From NCBI GenBank assembly GCA_014163555.1, contig JACJGO010000019.1, forward strand, positions 56,836-120,835: a stretch of DNA of 64,000 bases, read 5' to 3'. Of this stretch, positions 16,606 through 23,554 are shown one piece after another. The first letter of the stretch is position 1; every line of letters starts with the position of its first letter. The notes under the pieces are model-generated. The model searched no databases. It had not been told where the DNA came from and saw only the letters and a list, made by a program, of their open reading frames with translations. Position numbers and translations under genes: made by a program. This DNA comes from Flavisolibacter longurius (GTDB lineage Bacteria > Bacteroidota > Bacteroidia > Chitinophagales > Chitinophagaceae).

Positions 16606-16626
16606 CCCACAAATTTTTCTACACAT

Positions 16627-17838
16627 ATGAACTTGCACGAGTACCAGGCAAAGGAACTGCTGAAGAAATATGGTGTTCCGGTTCAGGAAGGAATCGCCGC
16701 CAGCACGCCGCACGAAGCAGAAGAAGCTTACCGACAAATTAAAACCGATTATGGAAGCCCGTTTGCGGTAATCAAAGCGCAGATTCATGCCGGTGGCCGC
16801 GGGAAAGGAAAAGTAAGAGAAACCGGTATCAATGGTGTGAAGGTGGTGAAAAACATGGATGAAGTGCTTGATGTTGCTTCCAAAATCATTGGTGGTACCC
16901 TTGTTACCATACAAACCGGTGAGGCCGGGAAAGTGGTGAACAAGATTCTGATTGCACAGGACATGTATTACGATGGGCCCAGCGAACGCAAAGAGTTTTA
17001 TCTCTCCATTCTGCTCGACCGTTCCAAAGGGCAAAATGTGATTATGTACAGCACCGAAGGCGGAATGGACATTGAAGAAGTTGCCCACAACACGCCGGAA
17101 AAAATATACAAAGAATGGGTATGGCCCGGTAGCGGTCTGCAGGGATACCAGGCTAGAAAAATTGCCTTTAACCTGGGATTAAAAGGCGACGCCTTTAAAA
17201 ATATGGTGAAGTTTGTCACCAACCTGTACAACGCTTATGTGGGATTGGACTGCGCCATGCTGGAGATCAACCCGCTGTTTAAAGCAGCCGATGATAAAAT
17301 TGTAGCGGTTGATTGTAAAATGAATTTGGACGACAATGCCCTGATGCGCCATCCGGACCTGGCAAACTTGCGTGATGTAAGCGAAGAAGATCCAACCGAA
17401 GTGGAAGCCGGCAAGCATAACCTGAATTTTGTAAAGCTGGATGGAAACGTAGGTTGTATGGTGAATGGCGCCGGATTGGCCATGGCCACTATGGACATGA
17501 TCAAATTAAGCGGTGGCGAACCGGCCAACTTCCTGGATGTGGGTGGTACCGCCAATGCGCAAACCGTAGAAGCCGGTTTCCGGATTATCATGAAGGACCC
17601 AAAGGTAAAGGCCATCCTGATCAACATCTTTGGCGGTATTGTTCGCTGCGACCGTGTTGCCCAGGGTGTGATCGATGCTTACAAGAATATGGGCAATATC
17701 GATATTCCCATTATTGTTCGCCTGCAGGGCACCAACGCCGAAGAAGCCAAAAAGCTGATCGACGAAAGCGGCCTGAAAGTACAATCGGCCATCCAGCTTA
17801 GCGAAGCGGCTGATTTGGTGAATAAGGCGGTTGCGTAA
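16627..17838 (+). CDS. sucC: Succinyl-CoA synthetase (ADP-forming) beta subunit
   Basis: Beta subunit of succinate-CoA ligase in the TCA cycle. It makes succinate and ATP from succinyl-CoA together with SucD, which is not in the window. The start at 16627 gives MNLHEYQAKELLKKYGVPVQ, the family N-terminus; 403 aa. The ATP-grasp domain spans about residues 1-240 (KAQIHAGGRGKGKV, and AMLEINPLF with metal ligands). The C-terminal ligase domain has GGIVRCDRVAQGVI. sucC is not next to sucD here. Confidence 0.97.
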   Translation: MNLHEYQAKELLKKYGVPVQEGIAASTPHEAEEAYRQIKTDYGSPFAVIKAQIHAGGRGKGKVRETGINGVKVVKNMDEVLDVASKIIGGTLVTIQTGEAGKVVNKILIAQDMYYDGPSERKEFYLSILLDRSKGQNVIMYSTEGGMDIEEVAHNTPEKIYKEWVWPGSGLQGYQARKIAFNLGLKGDAFKNMVKFVTNLYNAYVGLDCAMLEINPLFKAADDKIVAVDCKMNLDDNALMRHPDLANLRDVSEEDPTEVEAGKHNLNFVKLDGNVGCMVNGAGLAMATMDMIKLSGGEPANFLDVGGTANAQTVEAGFRIIMKDPKVKAILINIFGGIVRCDRVAQGVIDAYKNMGNIDIPIIVRLQGTNAEEAKKLIDESGLKVQSAIQLSEAADLVNKAVA

Positions 17839-17839
17839 A

Positions 17840-17874
17840 TAGTTTGTAGTTTAATGTTTGTGGTTCATAGTTTC
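17840..17874 (+). repeat. Period-7 repeat after sucC, left arm
   Basis: Five 7-mers of the type TAGTTTG, immediately after the sucC stop. Its complement is the 70-nt array at 17980-18049. Confidence 0.8.
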
Positions 17875-17910
17875 TTACGGACGATTAAATTACATTCAGT
17901 TACTATTTTA

Positions 17911-17939
17911 AAAGGTGCGGTTAACGCACCTTTTTTTAT
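17911..17939 (+). terminator. sucC terminator
   Basis: AAAGGTGCG and CGCACCTTT around GTTAA, followed by further T residues. It lies between the two arms of the period-7 repeat. Confidence 0.9.
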
Positions 17940-17979
17940 TGCGTGATCAGAAAAAAATGATTCAACAAATTTTCAGGAC

Positions 17980-18049
17980 GACTACAGACTACAAACCACA
18001 AACGACAAACTCCTACCAGTAAACCGTAAACTTTAAACTGTAAACTATA
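17980..18049 (+). repeat. Ten-unit period-7 repeat before hisIE
   Basis: Seventy nucleotides read as ten consecutive 7-mers, types GACTACA and AACTGTA, without a gap. It is the reverse complement type of the array at 17840-17874, and it overlaps the first bases of the hisIE -7 box. Confidence 0.85.
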
Positions 18050-18053
18050 TTTG
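18046..18053 (+). promoter_or_regulatory. hisIE promoter, TATATTTG
   Basis: Exact TAnnTTTG, 6 nt before the ATG at 18060. A transcript starting a few nucleotides downstream would be leaderless or nearly so. Confidence 0.65.
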
Positions 18054-18059
18054 TCCCCT

Positions 18060-18659
18060 ATGAACATTGACTTTGCCAAATATGCGGATGGACTGGCGCC
18101 GGCGGTAGTACAGGATTACAATACACAGAAAGTGCTGATGCTTGGCTTTATGAACGAAGAAGCCCTGAAAAAAACAGAAGAAACGGGTCTGGTGACTTTT
18201 TTCAGCCGTAGCAAAGGCCGGCTTTGGACCAAAGGCGAGGAGAGCGGAAACCACCTGCAACTGCGCCAGATGCTGCTGGATTGTGATAAAGATACGTTGT
18301 TGATCAAGGCGGAGCCGACAGGACCGGTTTGCCATACGGGAGCCGATACCTGCTGGAGCGAACGCAATCACAAGGAAGACTTTTTATTTTATCTTGAAGA
18401 CATCATCAAGCTCCGGAGGGTTAGCACCGATGAAACCTCTTATGTAAAGAGTCTTTTTGACAAAGGAATCAACAAAATAGCCCAGAAAGTAGGGGAGGAA
18501 GCGGTGGAGCTGGTGATCGAAGCCAAAGACGTTAATCAGGCGTTATTTTTGGGCGAAGCGGCTGATCTTTTGTTTCATTACATTGTATTATTGCAAGCGA
18601 AAAACTGTTCGCTTGCCGATGTTATTCAGGTCTTAAAAGACCGTCATCAACCCAAATAA
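18060..18659 (+). CDS. hisIE: Bifunctional PRA-CH / PRA-PH (histidine biosynthesis HisIE)
   Basis: Fused enzyme for steps 2 and 3 of histidine synthesis: phosphoribosyl-AMP cyclohydrolase and phosphoribosyl-ATP pyrophosphohydrolase. Starting at ATG 18060 (MNIDFAKYADGL) it has 199 aa. The HisI half (1-105) shows LMLGFMNEEAL, FFSRSKGRLWTKGEESGNHL and the zinc-ligand region CHTGADTCW. The HisE half (~110-199) shows KVGEEAVELVIEAK. No other his genes are near. A thioredoxin-like gene follows 2 bp after the stop, so they form an operon. Confidence 0.97.
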   Translation: MNIDFAKYADGLAPAVVQDYNTQKVLMLGFMNEEALKKTEETGLVTFFSRSKGRLWTKGEESGNHLQLRQMLLDCDKDTLLIKAEPTGPVCHTGADTCWSERNHKEDFLFYLEDIIKLRRVSTDETSYVKSLFDKGINKIAQKVGEEAVELVIEAKDVNQALFLGEAADLLFHYIVLLQAKNCSLADVIQVLKDRHQPK

Positions 18660-18661
18660 AC

Positions 18662-19783
18662 ATGAAAAAACTTTTTATCCTGTTGCTGTTCCCAGCCGCC
18701 CTCTGCGCACAGCCAAAATCCAATAAACCTTCAACGGCTGCCGCCACCGTGCAAAAAGCTGCCAACGAATTCTTACTTAGCGGAAACGTTCAGGGGCTGG
18801 TGGATGGTGAAGTAAAGATCACAACCACGCAGGGTGATCAGGTGATTGCAAGAGGCGATGCCAAAAACGGCGTTTTTGTGCTGAAAGGCCAACTGCAGGA
18901 ACCGGGACTTTACTGGTTGACCCTGGGAGCCGAACAGCCACAATATATTTTCCTTGAAAATTCGGCTATAACCGTAAAGGGCAAAAAATCCGAAATCAAA
19001 AGCCTGCAAATCGAAGGCTCGCAATCGCACAAAGATTTCCAGCAATTTCGCCAGTCGTTTGATCCATTATTTGCCAACCTGAATGCGCTAACCCTGGACC
19101 TGCAGAAGGCAACAGAAAGCCAACGGCCGGCATTGGTTAAAAAGTACGAAACTGCCATCGCAGGCGTGCAAAAAACAGTCAGCGATTTTATTTCTGCCCG
19201 CCCCACTTCTTATGTAACTGTGTTTTTGCTTACCATCACCCGGCAATTAAGTGAAGACGTCAGTCTGCTGGAAAGCCGCTTTCAAGCCTTGAATCCAACC
19301 CTCCGCTCTTCGGCTATGGGTAAGGAACTGGAAAGCTATATTTCCTTTGCCAAAGTGGGTGCCGTGGGAACTGATGCAATTGAATTTACCCAGAATGATG
19401 TGAACGATAAACCGGTTTCGCTTTCGCAGTTCAAAGGCAAATATGTGTTGGTTGATTTCTGGGCTAGCTGGTGCAAACCCTGCCGCCAGGAAAACCCCAA
19501 CGTGGTAAAAAGCTATAACAAGTTCAAGAATAAAAACTTTACGGTGCTGGGTGTATCGCTTGACCAGCAAAAGCAGGCCTGGATCAATGCCATTGAAAAA
19601 GACAACCTGACCTGGACGAATGTAAGTGACCTGCAATTCTGGAACAATGCCGTTGCGCAGCTCTATCATGTACAGTCTATTCCGCAGAATTTCCTGATTG
19701 ACCCAAGCGGAAAGATAATTGCCAAAGACCTTCGTGGCGAAGACCTGGATAAAAAGCTTTGTGAGTTACTAGGATGTAAGTAA
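18662..19783 (+). CDS. TlpA-like thioredoxin-domain protein, periplasmic
   Basis: 373 aa with a signal peptide (MKKLFILLLFPAALCAQ). The N-terminal ~120 residues resemble DUF4369, a beta domain common before Bacteroidota thioredoxins. A helical middle part follows. The C-terminal thioredoxin fold (~250-373) has the redox motif WCKPC at Cys271/Cys274, and cis-Pro in VQSIPQNF. Probably a periplasmic thiol-disulfide reductase. It starts 2 bp after hisIE with no obvious functional link. Confidence 0.92.
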   Translation: MKKLFILLLFPAALCAQPKSNKPSTAAATVQKAANEFLLSGNVQGLVDGEVKITTTQGDQVIARGDAKNGVFVLKGQLQEPGLYWLTLGAEQPQYIFLENSAITVKGKKSEIKSLQIEGSQSHKDFQQFRQSFDPLFANLNALTLDLQKATESQRPALVKKYETAIAGVQKTVSDFISARPTSYVTVFLLTITRQLSEDVSLLESRFQALNPTLRSSAMGKELESYISFAKVGAVGTDAIEFTQNDVNDKPVSLSQFKGKYVLVDFWASWCKPCRQENPNVVKSYNKFKNKNFTVLGVSLDQQKQAWINAIEKDNLTWTNVSDLQFWNNAVAQLYHVQSIPQNFLIDPSGKIIAKDLRGEDLDKKLCELLGCK

Positions 19784-19793
19784 GCTGCGAGCT

Positions 19794-19819
19794 TAAAGCC
19801 ACTAATGGCGGGCTTTTTT
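19794..19819 (+). terminator. Terminator after the TlpA-like gene
   Basis: AAAGCC pairs with GGGCTTT around the loop ACTAATGGC, then TTTT. Its loop sequence CTAATGGCGG recurs inverted in the next hairpin at 19862. Confidence 0.75.
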
Positions 19820-19861
19820 CACTGATGCTACCCAAATAATCGAAAGAACATTTTATACAAG

Positions 19862-19892
19862 AAAACCCCGCCATTAGCGGGGTTTCTTTTTG
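19862..19892 (+). terminator. Second terminator, convergent region
   Basis: AAACCCCGC and GCGGGGTTT around CATTA, followed by CTTTTT. It can act in both directions between the TlpA-like gene and the convergent amidotransferase gene. Confidence 0.85.
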
Positions 19893-19943
19893 AATATTAT
19901 TGAATCATGTCGATCTGTGAGTGACGAATAATCACCGCTTTTT

Positions 19944-19971
19944 GCTCAAAGCTCTCGGCTCACAGCTTTTC
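19944..19971 (-). repeat. Period-7 repeat overlapping the end of the amidotransferase gene
   Basis: Four 7-mers of the type GCTCAAA run across the stop codon of the gene that ends at 19960. Reverse-complement units (AGCTGCG, AGCTTAA) lie at 19783-19799, at the far side of the spacer. Confidence 0.65.
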
Positions 19972-20793
19972 CACCAATACCGGCTTTACCTGCTTAACGC
20001 TTTCACTCAAAAAATTCGGCAGCACATGCGCATAGGTCCACATGATTTTATCAGGATCGTTTAACTGTTCGATCATGGAGTGCCATTTCTCCTCGCCGTG
20101 GTTTTCAATCACCGTTTGTTTTTTGTCTTCCCGCTGCAGGTACATGCTCATCCCAATGGCATCTGCCTCGGGGTGAAACTGGGTGCCAACCATGTAGTCA
20201 TTAAATCGGATTCCCATCAGGGCCTGTTCAAACGGTACATGCGGACGGTATTTTTCTATACAAAGAATATTGCCGCCCATCATGTTGATCTTTTCAAAAT
20301 CCACTGACGTTACCTGGTAATCGCGACTGTCCACCACATAAAAGGGATCGGGAAGGCCATGAAATACACGGTCGTGCTGGCCCTCCAGCGTTACATGCAC
20401 CGGGTAAACACCAAACGAAGTTTTATTGCGTTTGCTGATGTTGCCGATTCGGTAATGGCGGCAAACCAATTGAAAGGAATGACAAATAAAGAAAACATGC
20501 TTCTTATTCTCGTTAGCGGGATCCGCGTTCCAGTTCTCCACACTTTCTAACCAGCTGAAATAAGCCTTTTCCCATTCCGAACCTTCGCTTTCCAGCGGCG
20601 ACCCGGGGCCACCGGAAGAAATATAAAGATCGTACGTAAGATCGGGTACCTGGTTTTCAAGGCGTACTTCAAATTCATCCCACGCCATTTCAATTCCATG
20701 AAATTCGCTCCAGTCCTGAAGAATCTGGCGAATACAACGCATGCCCTGGTTGGCCTGCCCTTCGTATAAATCTAAGATTGCAATTCTAACCAT
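19960..20793 (-). CDS. Class I glutamine amidotransferase-like protein
   Basis: 277 aa, soluble. The triad of the class I GATase fold is present: Cys104 in FFICHSFQLV (nucleophile elbow), His207 and Glu209 in GTQFHPEAD. ISSGGPGSP at 59-67 forms the oxyanion region. There is no synthetase domain, so it must deliver ammonia or hydrolyse a gamma-glutamyl bond for a partner. The GCS2 ligase and ATP-grasp genes 5-8 kb away are the best candidate partners, by inference. The C-terminal ~50 residues look helical and are not part of the minimal domain. Promoter TAAGTTTG lies 10 nt upstream. Confidence 0.88.
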   Translation of the reverse strand: MVRIAILDLYEGQANQGMRCIRQILQDWSEFHGIEMAWDEFEVRLENQVPDLTYDLYISSGGPGSPLESEGSEWEKAYFSWLESVENWNADPANENKKHVFFICHSFQLVCRHYRIGNISKRNKTSFGVYPVHVTLEGQHDRVFHGLPDPFYVVDSRDYQVTSVDFEKINMMGGNILCIEKYRPHVPFEQALMGIRFNDYMVGTQFHPEADAIGMSMYLQREDKKQTVIENHGEEKWHSMIEQLNDPDKIMWTYAHVLPNFLSESVKQVKPVLVEKL

Positions 20794-20803
20794 ATCGAAG
20801 CCT

Positions 20804-20811
20804 CAAACTTA
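20804..20811 (-). promoter_or_regulatory. Amidotransferase promoter, TAAGTTTG
   Basis: Exact TAnnTTTG on the minus strand, 10 nt before the ATG at 20793; the predicted leader is only about 6 nt. Confidence 0.6.
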
Positions 20812-21213
20812 GGATATATCCTGCAAGCTATTTGCCATAACCTTTGAGCAGCCCGTATTCGTCGATTAAAACGGCAATTTCTAACACGGCTTTTACAAGC
20901 GTTCAGGACAATTGTTGATTTCGGATAAAGTGTTGGTATTGATGGAAATGAACGAAAATGCATTTGTCGTTCTATCTAGGCGTTGATAGTAACAATTGGG
21001 ATAAGCGAATGGGAATTGTGTAGAAAAACTGTGGCGTTTTATAAACTGCTGAAAGATTGTGTTAAGTCTTTTTTATATGAATGTATGAATTGATTTGACA
21101 GATGAGCAATAGATTGAAAAGAATCAACGTGGAATGATGATTACAATAAGTATTGTGTAATCCGCACTGAAAACATTGTAATCCACGTTTTTTTCACCCT
21201 TAAATATTGCTAT
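20812..21213. other. 400-bp spacer without a gene
   Basis: No convincing ORF is seen on either strand. It holds the amidotransferase promoter at its left edge and, at the right, a hairpin with a T-run (21127-21194) and an alternative inner hairpin. No tRNA-like fold or known riboswitch was recognised. An sRNA or an attenuated leader is possible. Confidence 0.5.
21127..21194 (+). terminator. Terminator-like hairpin, possible attenuator
   Basis: ACGTGG and ATTACAAT (21127-21147, 7-nt bulge) pair with ATTGTAATCCACGT (21175-21188), followed by seven T. A competing pairing of GATTACAAT with ATTGTGTAATC at 21152-21162 is available. It lies 20 bp before the lipoprotein gene at 21214. Confidence 0.55.
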
Positions 21214-21810
21214 ATGTTCAAAGCGTTAAATGTAACGATGCGCCTGCTACTGTTCACATCGATTCCTGTCCTTTTTACACAGTGTACTAAAGAAGCCAGA
21301 CAGCAAGAAGAAGTCCCCGTGCAATCGGCTTCCGCGAAAATGAAAATGGATGAGATGACTAAAATGTACAAAGCGTATCTGAGTCCTTTAAACAATTCCG
21401 GAGTAAGCGGAATGGCTACACTGAAACTGGAAGGAAATATGCTAACTGTGACAATTGAAGCGTCCGGATTAACTCCTAATCAGGTACACCCACAGCACAT
21501 CCATGGTTTTACCGAAAGAAACAAAAATGCAAAGTGTCCGCCAATGACTGCTGATACGGATGGTGATGGATTGGTGGAACTGGCTGAAGGTGCTCCTTTC
21601 TATGGGCCTGTTTTGCTTTCACTTACACCTTTCCCAACGGCCACAGCGGAAGGAAACATCATGTACAGCAACACATTCACGGTTGATCCGGCCTTACTGC
21701 CTTTGCAAAACAATGCAATTGTATTACATGGTATGATGGTGGATGGAACCTATTGGCCCACATTGCCGGTTGCCTGTGCGCAAATTATGCCTGCAAACGG
21801 AATGCAATAA
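21214..21810 (+). CDS. CHRD-like lipoprotein
   Basis: 198 aa with a lipoprotein signal (LLLFTSIPVLFTQC), so a lipid-anchored envelope protein; an internal ATG at 21238 would still give a full signal. The body resembles the CHRD / Cu-Zn SOD-like beta fold: TVTIEASGLTPNQVHPQHIHG with clustered histidines, DTDGDG (Ca-binding look) and AIVLHGMMVDG. CHRD proteins are often annotated without function. There are two cysteines in the mature chain. It may be regulated by the attenuator-like hairpin upstream. A perfect 23-bp hairpin follows. Confidence 0.8.
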   Translation: MFKALNVTMRLLLFTSIPVLFTQCTKEARQQEEVPVQSASAKMKMDEMTKMYKAYLSPLNNSGVSGMATLKLEGNMLTVTIEASGLTPNQVHPQHIHGFTERNKNAKCPPMTADTDGDGLVELAEGAPFYGPVLLSLTPFPTATAEGNIMYSNTFTVDPALLPLQNNAIVLHGMMVDGTYWPTLPVACAQIMPANGMQ

Positions 21811-21814
21811 ATTA

Positions 21815-21864
21815 CTGAAATAATAGAAAGGCGCAGCATCAGCTGCGCCTTTCTATTATTTCAG
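21815..21864. terminator. Bidirectional terminator with a perfect 23-bp stem
   Basis: Arm 21815-21837 is exactly complementary to 21842-21864 around a 4-nt loop (ATCA); the GC core GGCGCAGC is flanked by AT-rich arms that supply U-runs in both directions. It serves the convergent genes ending at 21810 and 21880. Confidence 0.92.
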
Positions 21865-21879
21865 TTGTCTGTTGTTACA

Positions 21880-23526
21880 TCATCTTTTTTGGAAAACGTG
21901 CTTGCCACCAACGTAGGTTGCTTGCACCGAAGTTTTCAATACATTATCGACAGTCACTTCCATCAGGTCCTGATCAAGGATAATAAAATCAGCCCACTTG
22001 CCTTTTTCCAGCGAACCCTTTTCCCCTTCTTCAAAATTGCTCTTTGCCGCCCAGATGGTCATGCCGCGAAGGGCATCCTGCCGGCTCAGGGCATTTTCCA
22101 TTTGATAGCCACCTTGTGGATAGCCACTGGCATCTACCCGGAAAACAGCCGCCAGGAAGGTTTTAAAAGGAGAGATGTCTTCCACCGGAAAGTCCGTTCC
22201 CAACGGTATCCACCCGTTCTGTTTCATCAGGTCTTTAAACGCATAAGCGCCTTTCACCCGGTCAGCACCCAGGCGCTGTTCGGCCCAATACATATCGGAG
22301 GTGGCATGCGTGGGCTGAACAGAGGGCACAACGCTGTACTTGGCAAAAAGAGAAAAGTCGGATTTGTTCACCACCTGTGAGTGCTCAATACGCCAGCGAC
22401 GATCGTTTTTGCCCTTTAGGTATTTCCCGTAAATGTTCAAAATGGCCCGGTTGCCTGAGTCGCCAATGGCATGGGTGTTCATCTGCCAGCCGAGACCGTG
22501 CAGCACATTGGCTACCGAATCAAAATGTGTCAGGGGACTAAGCAAAAATCCTTGCCAGTTGGGCCGGTCGGTGTACGGGTGCAGCAGGCAGGCACCTCTT
22601 GATCCCAGGGCACCGTCGGCATAAACCTTAAACGAAGAAACATTCAAATGGGGCGTTTTGATTTTTCCGTTTTGCTTCGCAAACTGGTAATTCGGACCGG
22701 CGTCGCTCAACATGGCATAAATGCGCATTTTCAATTCACCACTTTTGTGCATTTCATCAAAAAGCTGCGCATCCTGGTAGCTCACGCCACAATCATCGAT
22801 TGTGGTCAATCCCATAGCAAAACAGTTTTGTTGTGCTTCCAGCAAAGCGGCTTTAGTCTGCGTTTTGTTGGGCGAAGGGATTTTAACTGATACCAGGTCA
22901 ACCGCATTATCAATCAGGACTCCCGTAAGCTGGCCATTTTTCACCTCTATATCACCACCCGTGATTTTGGTGGAGATGGTGACGCCGGCCGCTTCCAGCG
23001 CCTTTTGATTGGCGACCGCCGCATGGCCATCAACTCGGGTTAACAAAACAGGATTGTTAGGGAATAAGGCATCCAATTTTTCCCGCGTTGGAAAATCTTT
23101 TTCCGGCCAGTCGTTCTGGTCCCATCCACGGCCAACGATCCACTGGCCCGGTTGGATGTTTTTTGTTTTGGCAAAGCTTTGCAGCCGTTCCAGTATTTCG
23201 TTCCAGCTTTTTGTTTCTACCAGGTCGGCCGATTGCAGCCCCAGGCCATAACCCAGGAAGTGGGCATGGGCATCAATAAATCCCGGGTAAACGGCCTTGC
23301 CGCCGGCATCGATTTTTTCAGCGTCATCATAGGCATCCAGCAGGGTTTTGCTGTCGCCTACTTCAAGAATTTTTCCGTCTTTGATGGCCATGGCCGACGC
23401 TACCGAAAAGGAGGCGTCCACCGTATAAACTTTCCCGTTATGAAGCAAAAGGTCAGCTTTCTTTTTTTGGGCGCAGGCCGTAAGGAAAAATATGGTGGCT
23501 GCAATCGGTAAACTGTATTGTTTCAT
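21880..23526 (-). CDS. Secreted YtcJ-like amidohydrolase (lipoprotein)
   Basis: 548 aa of the amidohydrolase_3 (YtcJ/LAF3) family, metal-dependent hydrolases of amides and related bonds. A lipoprotein signal (ATIFFLTAC) puts it in the envelope. It has the metal motif His87-x-His89 in GFIDAHAHFLGYG, later WRIEHSQVV with a third histidine, and LGTDFPVEDISPF with the catalytic aspartate. Substrate unknown. It is followed after 28 bp by the amidase gene upstream in transcription order, so the two make an operon of secreted amide hydrolases. Confidence 0.93.
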   Translation of the reverse strand: MKQYSLPIAATIFFLTACAQKKKADLLLHNGKVYTVDASFSVASAMAIKDGKILEVGDSKTLLDAYDDAEKIDAGGKAVYPGFIDAHAHFLGYGLGLQSADLVETKSWNEILERLQSFAKTKNIQPGQWIVGRGWDQNDWPEKDFPTREKLDALFPNNPVLLTRVDGHAAVANQKALEAAGVTISTKITGGDIEVKNGQLTGVLIDNAVDLVSVKIPSPNKTQTKAALLEAQQNCFAMGLTTIDDCGVSYQDAQLFDEMHKSGELKMRIYAMLSDAGPNYQFAKQNGKIKTPHLNVSSFKVYADGALGSRGACLLHPYTDRPNWQGFLLSPLTHFDSVANVLHGLGWQMNTHAIGDSGNRAILNIYGKYLKGKNDRRWRIEHSQVVNKSDFSLFAKYSVVPSVQPTHATSDMYWAEQRLGADRVKGAYAFKDLMKQNGWIPLGTDFPVEDISPFKTFLAAVFRVDASGYPQGGYQMENALSRQDALRGMTIWAAKSNFEEGEKGSLEKGKWADFIILDQDLMEVTVDNVLKTSVQATYVGGKHVFQKR

Positions 23527-23554
23527 GTGTAGTAGTCTATATGAACCGCGTTGT

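Noticed and set aside
17980..18049. CRISPR array
   Set aside because: 7-nt units without spacers; not CRISPR.
20812..21213. tRNA or riboswitch in the 400-bp spacer
   Set aside because: No cloverleaf or known aptamer core could be drawn by eye.
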